Shown: positions 1-8,628 of the stretch, in pieces
Numbering within the stretch: position 1 is the first letter of the stretch
Layout of the letters: each line of letters begins with the position of its first letter
NCBI RefSeq assembly: GCF_008000815.1
Contig: NZ_CP042806.1
Span: 992,001-1,056,000, forward strand
DNA length: 64,000 bases
Reading direction: 5' to 3'
Source of the DNA: Terriglobus albidus
GTDB lineage: Bacteria > Acidobacteriota > Terriglobia > Terriglobales > Acidobacteriaceae
Position numbers and translations under genes: made by a program
Notes under the pieces: generated by a model
Seen by the model: the letters and a program-made list of their open reading frames with translations, nothing else
Told to the model about the DNA's origin: nothing
Database searches by the model: none

Positions 1-1
1 G

Positions 2-52
2 GGTGGCTACGAAGTCACGATCCAAATTCCCTACGAGCGGAGACCTGCATGA
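2..52 (+). CDS. sensor histidine kinase, C-terminal end only (partial)
   Basis: The frame that starts at base 2 ends in a TGA at 50-52 and encodes a short tail, GGYEVTIQIPYERRPA. This resembles the last strand of the HATPase domain in LytS/YehU-type sensor kinases. The TGA overlaps the ATG of the LytTR response regulator in an ATGA junction, so the two would be translationally coupled. Kinase-regulator coupling of this kind is usual for LytS/LytT pairs. Only 16 residues lie inside the window, so the identity rests on the tail and on its neighbour. Confidence 0.6.
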   Translation, partial: GGYEVTIQIPYERRPA

Positions 53-822
53 GTCTTCGAACCTTGATCGTGGACGACGAACCTCTCGCCGTGGAGTTGC
101 TCGGCCTCCTGCTCTCTGAACATGAAGATATCGAGGTAGTAGCCCAGTGCGGAAACGGAAGCGAGGCTGTTCGATATCTGCAGTCGACGCCAATCGACCT
201 TCTTTTTTTGGATGTTGAGATGCCCAAAATGGGAGGCTTCGATGTGGTTGAGCGAATCGGATTGCAACAGATCCCTCCTACTGTCTTCGTGACAGCCTTC
301 CACGAACACGCAGTGCGCGCATTTGATATTCACGCCGTTGACTACATCACGAAGCCGGTGAATCCAGAACGCCTTTCCCTGGCGTTACAACGGGTTCGGG
401 AAAAGATCGCTTCCAGAACCGCTCTCCTGACGCAAGCACAGTTATCGGCTGTCTTGGAGGCATTGCGTAATGGCATACAGGAGCCGGCTCCTTATCTCAC
501 TCGCTTCTTGGTCAAAGTTGGCGAAAAGGAAGTCCTCGTGCCCGCGGAGAAGATCGATTGGATCGAGGCAGCGGAATACTATTGTTGTCTGCACGCTGAG
601 GGGCATCAATATATGGTGCGAGAGCCGATTAGCGATCTAAGCAACAAGCTCGATCCCAGGCAGTTCTTGCGTATTCACCGTTCCTCGATCGTGAACCTCA
701 ACCGAATCCGCGAGATCTACCGCGAAGGTCCGTTCGATAGTTCCGTGATTCTTTTCAATGGACAGAGGTTGAAGATGAGTAAAACGGGACGTGCCAAGCT
801 GAACGATCTGGTAAAGGTCTAG
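49..822 (+). CDS. LytTR-family response regulator
   Basis: This 257-residue two-component response regulator has a receiver domain at about 1-115 and a LytTR DNA-binding domain at about 155-255. The acidic pocket is D9/D10, the phosphoacceptor is D55 in LDVEMP, and T82 and K102 occupy the conserved switch positions (VTAF and TKP). The LytTR part has the usual core, including FLRIHRSSIVNLNRI. It is presumably phosphorylated by the kinase whose end overlaps its start, and then binds direct-repeat promoter sites as a dimer. The ATGA overlap fixes the start. No target gene is evident in the window. The family call is firm; the physiological role is unknown. Confidence 0.93.
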   Translation: MSLRTLIVDDEPLAVELLGLLLSEHEDIEVVAQCGNGSEAVRYLQSTPIDLLFLDVEMPKMGGFDVVERIGLQQIPPTVFVTAFHEHAVRAFDIHAVDYITKPVNPERLSLALQRVREKIASRTALLTQAQLSAVLEALRNGIQEPAPYLTRFLVKVGEKEVLVPAEKIDWIEAAEYYCCLHAEGHQYMVREPISDLSNKLDPRQFLRIHRSSIVNLNRIREIYREGPFDSSVILFNGQRLKMSKTGRAKLNDLVKV

Positions 823-873
823 GACATACCCTTCGGACGAAGACTTTGTTCAATTGCGCGTGGCGACTCTTCG

Positions 874-1998
874 TTAGGTTGGGTGCTTATCCCTCCACAA
901 TCGAAGGAGTTCAACTTGCCGCGCCGGTGGAAGCGTATCCCGAAACGTATATCCCCCTAAATTGCCGAGGGCTGAAAACGATGCCAAGCAATCAAGCACG
1001 GTATCGCGAAGGGGCCGGATCTGCCATCCGGCCGTCAATGCTTTTTCATCGGAAATTTGCCCTTGAACAGGGCTTCCATCAAGACTTCCGTGGTCTGCGC
1101 GACAGTAAGGAAAGTTAAGCAACCAGTTGGAGAGAGATTGAGGGTAGACGCCCTGTTCTTGAAGGAAAGATTCTGGTACCCAGACTAGTTCGCTGTCCGA
1201 ATGTATTGCGTTCTTGCATTGTTCCAAGAACGTTCTGAATGGCATCCAACGTCCCGCGAGATTGAAGGTCCCAAATATCGACTTCTCAATTGCGAGAAGC
1301 AGAAAATCTGCAATGTCCCTGACATCGACAACCGCCACGGGATGCTCTCCCGTTCCCGGAACAATTACTCCGGGCTGAGTTTGTAGGCGGCGAAGCCAGA
1401 TCAGGAGATCGGGAGTATCATCACGAACCCCTTTTATCCCGCCGGGGCGAACTATCGTAAGCTTCTCGCCGACGATGTCAGCCAACCTACGTTCACTCTC
1501 TGCCTTGCCGCGACTATATCCGCTAGCTGCCACATTCCAAGGCGTGAGGGGGCTGTTCTCCGTCACATATGTCTGCTCGAAAGCAGTCTTGTCATAGGCG
1601 GCGATTGAAGAAATATAAAGATAGTGATCAGTTCGGTCTTTTAGAAGGCGTGCGGCTGATTCCGCTAGGACCGGATCGTTGGGCCACACATCGATAACTA
1701 CATCCCAGTGCCTTGTTCCTAGGGCGGATAAATTCTGATCATCGAGGTTTGCACTGCGAAAACCTCGCAACTTCTCTACATTCGGGAAAAGCGAAGGGTT
1801 CGTGATCCCCCGATTAAAGAGGGTTACCGTATGTCCTTCTGCGATTGCCGCTTCCACAACGGCTGGGCCGAGGAAAAGTGTTCCTCCCAACACCAGTATT
1901 CGCCTCCCACGGACCTCTGCCTGCGACGGCAAGCAACATGCCATTGCTGCACCGGCCGAAATCAAGAGCGAGTTTTTCAGAAATGACCGTCGCCTCAC
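874..1998 (-). CDS. Tat-exported NAD-dependent epimerase/dehydratase-like protein
   Basis: About 374 residues. The N-terminus VRRRSFLKNSLLISAGAAMA is a twin-arginine signal, followed by an extended short-chain dehydrogenase/epimerase domain beginning RILVLGGTLFLG (glycine-rich nucleotide-binding loop). Later motifs such as YISSIAAYD and SRGKAESER look like the SDR active-site Ser and Tyr-x-x-x-Lys region, with the Tyr and Lys shown as YSRGK. GTG at 1998 is chosen because GGGAGGG lies 8 bases upstream; another GTG lies three codons earlier. A folded, cofactor-loaded enzyme exported by Tat fits the family. It faces away from the LytTR regulator, convergent with it. Substrate unknown. Confidence 0.85.
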   Translation of the reverse strand: MRRRSFLKNSLLISAGAAMACCLPSQAEVRGRRILVLGGTLFLGPAVVEAAIAEGHTVTLFNRGITNPSLFPNVEKLRGFRSANLDDQNLSALGTRHWDVVIDVWPNDPVLAESAARLLKDRTDHYLYISSIAAYDKTAFEQTYVTENSPLTPWNVAASGYSRGKAESERRLADIVGEKLTIVRPGGIKGVRDDTPDLLIWLRRLQTQPGVIVPGTGEHPVAVVDVRDIADFLLLAIEKSIFGTFNLAGRWMPFRTFLEQCKNAIHSDSELVWVPESFLQEQGVYPQSLSNWLLNFPYCRADHGSLDGSPVQGQISDEKALTAGWQIRPLRDTVLDCLASFSALGNLGGYTFRDTLPPARQVELLRLWRDKHPT

Positions 1999-2065
1999 GG
2001 GGATCACCCTCCCGGTCTCCGACTATTCCGGAAGCCTGACAATTTCGCGAATAGATTGCAGGGAA

Positions 2066-2290
2066 ATGGCCAGAATGCGCGGTAGGAGTGCCAGAAACAG
2101 AGGTGAAATTCGAGAACGATCTCGCGTCTCCGGAATGTGCATCGAGCTATGGCAACGATATTTGGTGCTTTTTGCGCGCGAGATTGATCCAAACGATGCA
2201 TACGAACTCGTCCACAAGGCTCTCACCGAACGCCTTGCGAACTTAGAAGCCCAAAAGAAGCTGGCGTATTCGACCGATGTGACCGCTTGA
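2066..2290 (+). CDS. small hypothetical protein, doubtful
   Basis: A 74-codon frame lies upstream of and divergent from the epimerase. The second half, from WQRYLVLFAREIDPNDAYEL to LEAQKKLAYSTD, is amphipathic and looks more protein-like than the arginine-rich start. A GGGAA sits almost against the ATG, which is a poor ribosome site. It could be a small real gene, the tail of a decayed gene, or chance. I do not recognise it. Confidence 0.3.
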   Translation: MARMRGRSARNRGEIRERSRVSGMCIELWQRYLVLFAREIDPNDAYELVHKALTERLANLEAQKKLAYSTDVTA

Positions 2291-2707
2291 GTTCCATCCG
2301 CTTGACCGATCCCGCCCCGCGCGCTCGCTAGGCGCCGAGGAGAAAATCCCGGAATGGATCAACATCGTTCCCGATGAGTGCATTCAGGGCAATGCGCTTA
2401 TTGAAGTCTGTCGTATAACCCGGTGTAGATCTCTGAACTCTGGATCGTGGACATCGCGTTCGAGAGAGAGGAATGAGGTTCTAGGAGATCAGAGCTTGCG
2501 ACACGGCAGTTCTTCAATCGTGCCAGGCGCGAGGCGCTGGAAACATAGGCCGGTTGAGCAGGTGCAGTGGGTACAGTGGTGGTACACCCATCAGCTTTTT
2601 CCTATTGCGACAAAGTGCCGTAAATTACGGTCGCTCAACTACTTAGGGTTACGGTCAATTACGCTCACATTTCTTTATTTTTCAATAATTTACAGTGATA
2701 TGCGGAG

Positions 2708-2753
2708 ACTCATAATCCCTTGGCTGCAGGTTCGAATCCTGCCGGGCCCACCA
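2708..2753 (+). pseudogene. tRNA 3'-half fragment (CAT anticodon loop to CCA)
   Basis: From the anticodon loop (CTCATAA) through a T-arm (GCAGGTTCGAATCCTGC) to GGGCCCACCA, the sequence reads as the 3' half of a tRNA-Met-like gene. Upstream there is no D-arm and no 5' acceptor strand, so this cannot be a complete tRNA. Fragments running from the anticodon loop to CCA are what tRNA-targeting integrases leave as attachment sites. A diverged copy occurs at 7342-7381. Confidence 0.7.
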
Positions 2754-2835
2754 AGCCACTTCTATTTCATAGCCAGAGGTGAGCAGGCGGTACAGTGCCG
2801 ATCTGCGAGGCGGCTAATTTAAGGCTGAGCTACCA

Positions 2836-2891
2836 CTCGCCCATCTTGGAGCGCAGCGGAAGCTACTGCGGTCGGCGAGCGACTCGGCGAT
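2836..2891 (+). repeat. 56-bp dispersed repeat, copy 1
   Basis: It begins CTCGCCCATCTTGGAGCGC and ends GACTCGGCGAT. It matches 4731-4786 with 3 mismatches in 56, in the same orientation. Similarity stops abruptly on the right. Origin unknown. Confidence 0.8.
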
Positions 2892-3048
2892 GTTGCATCA
2901 ATTGAGGCCGCATCGACTGCTGTCTGCGGAAAAGTTACCGAAAACCCCGTTTTCTAGGCTATTCGGAGCTGGCGGGACGTTTGCCGCCGGACTCCCTCAA
3001 GTGAAGCTCCAACTGCGAAGCACCTCCGGCGAATTGGCAATTTGAAGA

Positions 3049-4395
3049 CTACGGATGGTCCTTATCAAAGACTGATTGCTGCTCAGTATCAAGTGATTTG
3101 CTCTCAGTCTCGAGGACTGATTGCCAGTCAGTACCGCCTTTGGGGTCGAGGGGGATGTAGATACAACGCGACTCCGGCGAACTATGCCAACTCTTCCCGT
3201 GAGGAAACGTTATTGTGGTTACCTCGAACCAGCGGACGGATCTGACACCTTCGGTCCCGATTGACGTTCCCAGGACGTTCTTTCGCGACTCTTCATCGTG
3301 AACGGTTTGCTGGACGTCGGGAAGCTCATCCTGTAACAAGGGTCGTGCCCCCCTGTACGCAGGTGGCCCGTAGAATACAACGTCGATGCTTTTAATGACG
3401 CGAGAGTATCTGATGTAAAGAGACGACGAGGCTCCTGCACCAAACTCGCGGTCGCGCACCGCTACCAATTTGAGTGGACAGTGCCGGGTCTGTGGGATGG
3501 TCGTAGACGGCGCTGGTTGCTGGGTGTCCGGTCGAGTCTTCAAGTGCGGAGCGGCGTGCGCGTCGTCCGGCACATATCCCAGAGATGTGTCGGAGAGGCT
3601 GCCGGGCAAGCTTGCAGCAGACGTAGCCGGGGCATAGGCCTTGACCTCGTTGTCCCATGCCACCCACATCTGCATGATGGCTGCGGCGTGGGCCTGCTCA
3701 GGCTGGACGTGAAAGGTGTGGACGATCTTCTCCACCGACGGAAGACTGGGCATTGGCGGGAATGCGATAGGGGCAGGAAAAGCCTGGCGGACCAGGAGGT
3801 TGGCGGTCTCCAGCAGAACGTTGCGGCGTGCGGCGTCTTCCCAGTTGATGGGCGCTCCAATGGGAATCGTATCTGCCGTGGACGTCATCTGCGAGGCGAG
3901 TGCGCGGGCGCTTCGCTGTCCGAGCGCTACTTCTTTCAGTGACTGGATGATGACCGGCAACTGGAGTGCAAGTCCACGCCGGGTCGCAACGATGCGTGTG
4001 TAATGCTGCTCATTGCCGAGATGGGACCCATCGGCGAATACAAGCGTATCGACGATGCCGTGGCAGCGCGCTTCCGAGTCAGCTATTTGGTACCTGGCTT
4101 TGCCACCCGGTGGAATGGGACCGAGGAGTGCAAAATATGCAAAGGCATCGTGTTCAAAGTAGTGCGCCGGAGGGCCTTGTGCGCAAAGCAACATTCCGGC
4201 GGACGCTATGATCGTTTCAGAACGATGATTCTCAATGACATGCAGCCACACGTCTCGATCGGTGTCGTGGGAGTTGTATTCCACAACACCTTTGATGGGG
4301 TCTGGGCCGACCGGGAGACCAACTGCTGGCTGTGCGGCCGCTAGATCGCTGCTCAGAAAGAACGCCGCGAAGGATAGAAATAGCGGGCGATGCAT
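3049..4395 (-). CDS. secreted hypothetical protein
   Basis: About 448 residues starting MHRPLFLSFAAFFLSSDLAA, a clear Sec signal peptide with likely cleavage after AAAQ. The start at 4395 has GGAG 9 bases upstream; an in-frame TTG at 4410 is less likely. The mature N-terminal part (to about residue 170) has a beta-rich pattern with two cysteines (LLCAQG and ARCHG) that could form a disulfide. The middle (about 200-330) is Pro/Ala-rich, and the C-terminal part (RDREFGAGASSSLYIRYSRV and onward) looks like a second compact domain. I recognise no family. It lies inside the region flanked by tRNA fragments, so it may be accessory. Confidence 0.75.
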   Translation of the reverse strand: MHRPLFLSFAAFFLSSDLAAAQPAVGLPVGPDPIKGVVEYNSHDTDRDVWLHVIENHRSETIIASAGMLLCAQGPPAHYFEHDAFAYFALLGPIPPGGKARYQIADSEARCHGIVDTLVFADGSHLGNEQHYTRIVATRRGLALQLPVIIQSLKEVALGQRSARALASQMTSTADTIPIGAPINWEDAARRNVLLETANLLVRQAFPAPIAFPPMPSLPSVEKIVHTFHVQPEQAHAAAIMQMWVAWDNEVKAYAPATSAASLPGSLSDTSLGYVPDDAHAAPHLKTRPDTQQPAPSTTIPQTRHCPLKLVAVRDREFGAGASSSLYIRYSRVIKSIDVVFYGPPAYRGARPLLQDELPDVQQTVHDEESRKNVLGTSIGTEGVRSVRWFEVTTITFPHGKSWHSSPESRCIYIPLDPKGGTDWQSVLETESKSLDTEQQSVFDKDHP

Positions 4396-4952
4396 GCGTT
4401 GGATCTCCAATTATCGTAGTCCACTGTACAGCGGCTTGATTCCGAAGTCAGCCTCCCGCAAGCGGAACACAAGGAGTGATCGTGTGGCAGTTTTCACAAA
4501 GTCCCGAGAAATACCTAGGACCCAGGTTTGCATGAAGACTTACGCGAGCGACGGCAATTGCTACGTCCCGGAACTCCCTGGTGTCCATCTTGATCTGGAT
4601 GTTGCAAATGAGCTCGATCCATCTCATGGTCGCTAGGTGCAGCGATCCTTCAAAGTGTAGAGGACAATGAGGCGTTGACTCGTAGGGCTTGCAGTCAAGG
4701 CCCTGCAAAGTCGCGTTTTCCGCCTGGTCGCTCGCCCATCTTGGAGCGCTGCGGAAGCTACTGCAGTCGGCGATCGACTCGGCGATTTGGCACTCGTCGA
4801 GATTGAACAATTGCTTGACGCGCTTGACTCAAGAAAAGCGCGTCTGCTGACGAGAACGGATAAGGCCAGACTGCTGGGTTCGCAACAGCGTTCTGGCAGG
4901 TATCTAACGGCGTTGCTGCGCGTCGGCCACGCTTTCCATCCAGGCGAAGGCC
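4396..4952. other. 557-bp gap holding a repeat copy
   Basis: The second copy of the 56-bp repeat lies here (4731-4786). After it a weak frame runs on to about 4990, but it overlaps the end of the SnoaL gene and has no supported start. I see no other gene or structure. Confidence 0.5.
4731..4786 (+). repeat. 56-bp dispersed repeat, copy 2
   Basis: This is the partner of 2836-2891, with 3 differences. Both copies keep an open frame reading RPSWSAAEATAVG, so the repeat may be a fragment of a duplicated, now broken, coding sequence. Confidence 0.8.
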
Positions 4953-5330
4953 TTATTCCGTCGATGAGACCGGCGGAGTTCCACTATCGATGAAGGTGTA
5001 GAACACAGCAATGCGGCCGTCGCGTTCCTCCACAACGTCCGTACCGGTATAGCGGAACGGCTGGCCAGGAAGTCCGCTCCCCCAACGGCATATCCCGACA
5101 GTGTGCATCGTGTGAATATCGCCAACCACCGTATAGCGATACTCCGGGATGTGCTTACGAATTTCCGACGCTGCCTCATTGATCGCCGCAATGCCAACCA
5201 GGCGACCACCCGGGTGTATCCATACGCAATCTTCCGTATAAGCATTGCGCATCATCGCTTCGCGCTTCACTGGATCGAGCTCGATGAAGATCTCATCGAA
5301 GTTGTGGTGCATCAGTTCTGCAACTGTCAT
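4953..5330 (-). CDS. SnoaL/NTF2-like protein
   Basis: 125 residues starting MTVAELMHHNFDEIFIELDP. The pattern is an NTF2-fold pocket protein: an N-terminal helix pair, then NAYTEDCVWIHPGGRLVGIA, and a C-terminal sheet ending VEERDGRIAVFYTFID. The start at 5330 is set by GGGGGAGAGG immediately upstream; the frame extends further but without a ribosome site. SnoaL-like proteins are either small isomerases/cyclases or ligand-binding proteins of unknown role. It diverges from an AraC regulator with about 170 bp between starts, which makes it the probable target of that regulator. Confidence 0.88.
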   Translation of the reverse strand: MTVAELMHHNFDEIFIELDPVKREAMMRNAYTEDCVWIHPGGRLVGIAAINEAASEIRKHIPEYRYTVVGDIHTMHTVGICRWGSGLPGQPFRYTGTDVVEERDGRIAVFYTFIDSGTPPVSSTE

Positions 5331-5501
5331 CCTCTCCCCCCTTTTTCCTCTTTGCCAGTGCAACGATCTTTCCTTTGAACTTCCGGCCATATTCCTGGCA
5401 TTTCTCTCAAGATACTCAGAAGGAACAGAGAATGGCTTGTACGAAACGGCTACCATAGTACGAAATCGCTATGGTCGAGAGCCGCAAAAGGAGGACGAGG
5501 G

Positions 5502-6389
5502 ATGCAGATTTCTGAGGGATCGGACACATTTGAGTTTCGTTCTCCGCACGGTATGAAGGCGGCGTACAGCAGGCTTCGAACGTTTGCGGGCATAGCGGTT
5601 CGTCACCTGCAGCACTTCAACCACCCGGGCCGTGCATGGCACGATTTGTCGGGTCCGAAAGACACTCTCACAGTTGTGCTCGCGGAGGTGGGTGGCAGAT
5701 GTGAGGCCCGCACAAATCTGCATCGTCCCGCTGCCCTGGAAGGCCAACGGCCTAATCACATCAGTTTTGTTCCCGCAGAGATGAGGGTCTGGGGCTATAC
5801 GGACAACATGGAGTCTGTTCGCGAACTTCGACTGAGCTTCGACAGGAAATCTCTGGGAAATTGGTTCGGCCCCGATCTGGACCCGGGCAAAGCAGGAAAT
5901 CCTGAGCTGATGTTTCATGACAAGAGAGCGGTCGAGTGCGCGCGACTTCTTGCTGCCGAATGTGACGCATCTGACCCGAGTACAGGATTGTACGGAGAAG
6001 GTCTCACGCTCGCCCTCCTGAGCGCCTGCTTCCAGGGGCGCCCCCCAAAAAAGAACTTCGGACTATCGGTCTCACAACTCCGTCTTGTTCTCGAATTCAT
6101 CCACGAGCATCTCGATGCATCCGTTTCTGTTCTCCAGCTCGCCCGTCTGGTCGATTTGTCATCCTCGCAATTTGCGAGGATGTTCAAGGCGTCTACAGGA
6201 GTATCCCCGCATCGCTATCAGCTGAACACTCGGATCGGCAAAGCGCAGGAGCTACTGCTGATGAAAGGAGAAAGCCTTTCCACGGTGGCTGTGACAACAG
6301 GTTTTACTGATCAGAGCCACTTCACGCGGACGTTCAAGAGGGTCACTGGAGCTACACCACGCGAGTGGCATCAGAATCGCACCCCCTAG
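5502..6389 (+). CDS. AraC-family transcriptional regulator
   Basis: 295 residues. The last about 100 carry the paired helix-turn-helix of the AraC/XylS family: VSVLQLARLVDLSSSQFARM then STVAVTTGFTDQSHFTRTFK, followed by GATPREWHQ. The N-terminal about 185 residues would be the effector or dimerisation domain and show no clear motif. AAAGGAGG about 8 bases upstream supports the ATG. It is divergent from the SnoaL gene and probably controls it and itself through the shared 5331-5501 region. The effector is unknown. Confidence 0.93.
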   Translation: MQISEGSDTFEFRSPHGMKAAYSRLRTFAGIAVRHLQHFNHPGRAWHDLSGPKDTLTVVLAEVGGRCEARTNLHRPAALEGQRPNHISFVPAEMRVWGYTDNMESVRELRLSFDRKSLGNWFGPDLDPGKAGNPELMFHDKRAVECARLLAAECDASDPSTGLYGEGLTLALLSACFQGRPPKKNFGLSVSQLRLVLEFIHEHLDASVSVLQLARLVDLSSSQFARMFKASTGVSPHRYQLNTRIGKAQELLLMKGESLSTVAVTTGFTDQSHFTRTFKRVTGATPREWHQNRTP

Positions 6390-6638
6390 AGGATGCGATA
6401 TGAAACTGATGAGACAAAGGGCGCCTTTCTCATACCGCGCCATCTTGATTACTCGGATAAGTCATCTTGTGGTTATTGACTTCCGACGAGGCAGAATCTC
6501 AACTGCCGAGAAAAGGCCAATGCATTCATTGAAGACAGATGAGGCTGGTCGATCTTCATAAGTGCGTTTGCCGTTACCGATTCAGCTGAAGGTTATCCTG
6601 ATCCACCAGCACATCAGGGCGTATTGTGGCGCGGCATG

Positions 6639-7196
6639 CTACTTCTTTCCATACAGCGCCTCATAAAGAGCAGTTGCACCTTGATAGGGAAGGGATTTCT
6701 TCCCTATTTCATTTCCTGTGCTGTCGAATACGGTCGCGAAGATTTCAGTAGAAAGCAGATCCGGTGGAATTCGCAAAACCCATTTCTCGTGTTTTCCGGG
6801 AGCTGTGGTGAGTGTTGCTTTCCCGACGAGCGTAGGTTCTGTTATTCCGGTCCCTGTTGGCCAAGACCAAATTTCCACCCTGCTCAGATGAGTACCAGTC
6901 ACGACGAAGTTGGGCTTCTCTATCTTGAACTGATGTAGTCGTCCGCTGTCTTTAGAGCCTTTTTCCCGTTGCGGGGTATCGCGGGAAAAGCGTTCAGCGG
7001 CGTTTTCATTGCGGAAAACGCCCATAGATGCGCAAGCCCTGCAATACAGCTGCGGGGAAAATGCTCTAGGGGCTGCGCTATCAGCTTGATATGAAGCGGA
7101 GGGCGGAAGAGCAAGAAGGGGCAAAGCAACAATTGGGAGCACGAACCAAGAGCATATGGCTATCCGTCGCAATAGCCCGCATTTGCTCGTGATCAT
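6639..7196 (-). CDS. exported hypothetical protein with MITE-encoded insert
   Basis: 185 residues. The start at 7196 (MITSKCGLLRRIAICSWFVL) has GGAGGAG just upstream and gives a Sec signal peptide ending near ALPPSAS. Residues about 44-81 (from AFSPQLYCRACASMGVFRNE onward) are encoded entirely by the TA-flanked repeat at 6953-7068. The C-terminal part (KPNFVVTGTHLSRVEIWSWP onward) looks like a small Ig-like or beta-sandwich domain. Net insertion is 114 bp, a multiple of three, so the frame survives. Function unknown; the original protein was presumably a signal peptide joined directly to the beta domain. Confidence 0.7.
   Translation of the reverse strand: MITSKCGLLRRIAICSWFVLPIVALPLLALPPSASYQADSAAPRAFSPQLYCRACASMGVFRNENAAERFSRDTPQREKGSKDSGRLHQFKIEKPNFVVTGTHLSRVEIWSWPTGTGITEPTLVGKATLTTAPGKHEKWVLRIPPDLLSTEIFATVFDSTGNEIGKKSLPYQGATALYEALYGKK
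6953..7068. mobile_element. 116-bp MITE, copy inside a coding sequence
   Basis: It runs from TAGAGCCTTTTTCCCGT to GGGGAAAATGCTCTA, so the ends are inverted repeats flanked by TA. The centre holds GGCGTTTTCATTGCGGAAAA, able to form a hairpin with the following CGCC. Length and internal sequence match the copy at 62332-62447. It lies in frame within the gene at 6639-7196. Confidence 0.85.
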
Positions 7197-7519
7197 AAAC
7201 ACTCCTCCACGTCGGACGAGATGCTCCCAATTTGATAATTCGGGTAGCGTTCGACCATTCTGAAGTGCCTTCAACGGAAATGCAAAGGATTTTTTCCCGC
7301 CAAGACTGAAACGCGCGTCTACAAACGGGTCAGGAAAATCGTGATCCCTTGGCTGCAGATTCGAATCCTGCAGGGCCTACCAGTTTCTATTTCCCAAGAA
7401 TCGAGATCTCTTCGGGAGCAGGCCGTTGCCTGTGATGTCCTGTACAGTCCAAAATGCGCTGGCCTATTTGCAAACTTAATGTACTAATACACTCATACAA
7501 TTAGTAGCCGGTACCGCCG
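7197..7519. other. 323-bp gap with a second tRNA fragment
   Basis: It contains the diverged tRNA 3' piece (7342-7381) and no credible gene. The sequence just after that piece (TTCTATTTC) also matches the bases after the first fragment (2760 on), suggesting the two junctions share more than the tRNA end. Confidence 0.55.
7342..7381 (+). pseudogene. tRNA 3'-end fragment, second copy
   Basis: From GATCCCTTGGCTGCAG through TTCGAATCCTGC to CCTACCA it aligns with the fragment at 2708-2753 with about six differences. There is no 5' half. Together with the first copy it brackets about 4.6 kb. Confidence 0.65.
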
Positions 7520-8488
7520 ATGAGGATAATCCATTTAGAAGCCACGGTTCTTTTGCTAGCGATTGTCGTTGGAGCGATCAGCGTACCGCTGCAGGCACAG
7601 GCGAGTTCGAAGGAAGCTACTTCTGTTGAGGCGCCTGATTGGCAGGTGGCAGCCGGCGAGAAGCTTGCTTTTGAAGTAGCTAGCGTGAAGCCAAGCGCGC
7701 CGGACAGCCAGCCCAGAGTGAACTTTACCCTGGGGCCTGGTGATGTCTATGCGAGTACCGGCGGCAGGTTCCTTGCAAGTAGCATCAACCTGCTCGACTA
7801 CATTCGCTTTGCCTACAAGCTCACCGATGGGCAAGCGGAGATATTGCGTGCCAACGCTCCCGATTGGATAACGACAGAGCGGTTCGACATTCAGGCAATG
7901 TCTAAGACTCCGAACCCGACAAAAGACCAGATGCGTCTGATGATGCAAGCCCTGCTTGCCGAGCGTTTCAAACTCGGCATCCATGCGGAGGTGCGTGAAC
8001 TGCCTGTCCTGGCTTTGGTTCTTATCAAACCGGGAAAACCTGGTCCGCAGCTTCGGCCGCATCCTACGAGTGACAGCACATGCTCGGACGTTATGGCGCC
8101 TATGAGTGAGGATTCCGATTCAAGACATGCGCTTGAAAGTCCGACAGTTTGTGGTGGCCTGGTAAGTACGGGTGTGCCAGGCGCGCCAAGTCATGTTCGT
8201 CTTACTGGGCGAAAAGTTTCGCTCACATTGCTTGCCGCTCATCTAGGTGAAATGGGGCATTATGACCGTCCCATTGTCGACCAGACTGGTTTGACGGGGA
8301 CGTTCGATCTTGTTCTTGAATGGGGAGCAGATCCTCCGGGTTCAACTGATTCTCCACATCGGGATGACAATCAATCTCTCCTGCAAGAGGCATTGAAGAC
8401 CGAGCTTGGACTGAAGCTGGAACGGACGAGAGCGCCTTCGACAGCGTTCTTTATAGACCATCTGGATCGGCAACCGACGCAGAATTAG
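7520..8488 (+). CDS. TIGR03435-type acidobacterial soil protein
   Basis: 322 residues with a Sec signal (LLLAIVVGAISVPLQAQA). It has the hallmark pattern of this acidobacterial family: FEVASVKPSAPD after the signal, LLDYIRFAYKLTDGQ, APDWITTERFDIQA, MMQALLAERFKLGIHAEVRE, VDQTGLTGTFDLVLEW, and a closing LKLERTRAPSTAFFIDHLDR. Family members are exported, occur in large numbers in Acidobacteria, and have no established biochemical role. It is the first of three consecutive paralogues in one orientation. No good ribosome site precedes the ATG, so the exact start is less sure. Confidence 0.92.
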   Translation: MRIIHLEATVLLLAIVVGAISVPLQAQASSKEATSVEAPDWQVAAGEKLAFEVASVKPSAPDSQPRVNFTLGPGDVYASTGGRFLASSINLLDYIRFAYKLTDGQAEILRANAPDWITTERFDIQAMSKTPNPTKDQMRLMMQALLAERFKLGIHAEVRELPVLALVLIKPGKPGPQLRPHPTSDSTCSDVMAPMSEDSDSRHALESPTVCGGLVSTGVPGAPSHVRLTGRKVSLTLLAAHLGEMGHYDRPIVDQTGLTGTFDLVLEWGADPPGSTDSPHRDDNQSLLQEALKTELGLKLERTRAPSTAFFIDHLDRQPTQN

Positions 8489-8628
8489 AGTCAGGATGGT
8501 TGAGCTGAGTGCGCCGAGAGCACTCGTTTGCTGCGCATAAACTTCATGCCTTTCGCGCTCACACGAGAGGAGCCTCGACGTCCAATGCCTAGAGCGTTTT
8601 CCCTCTATCCCCGTTATGGAGGCAAGCT

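Larger units (their letters stand above)
2291..3048. other. 758-bp stretch without a credible gene
   Basis: It holds a tRNA 3'-end fragment at about 2708-2753 and one copy of a 56-bp dispersed repeat at 2836-2891. An AT-rich tract (about 2660-2700) precedes the tRNA fragment. Short open frames here have no ribosome site and no family resemblance. The content suggests the edge of an old insertion. Confidence 0.6.

Noticed and set aside
2708..2753. a functional tRNA-Met gene
   Set aside because: No D-arm and no 5' acceptor strand upstream, so the cloverleaf cannot form.
8590..8615. another full MITE
   Set aside because: Only the first about 15 bases (TAGAGCGTTTTCCCT) match and no right end exists.
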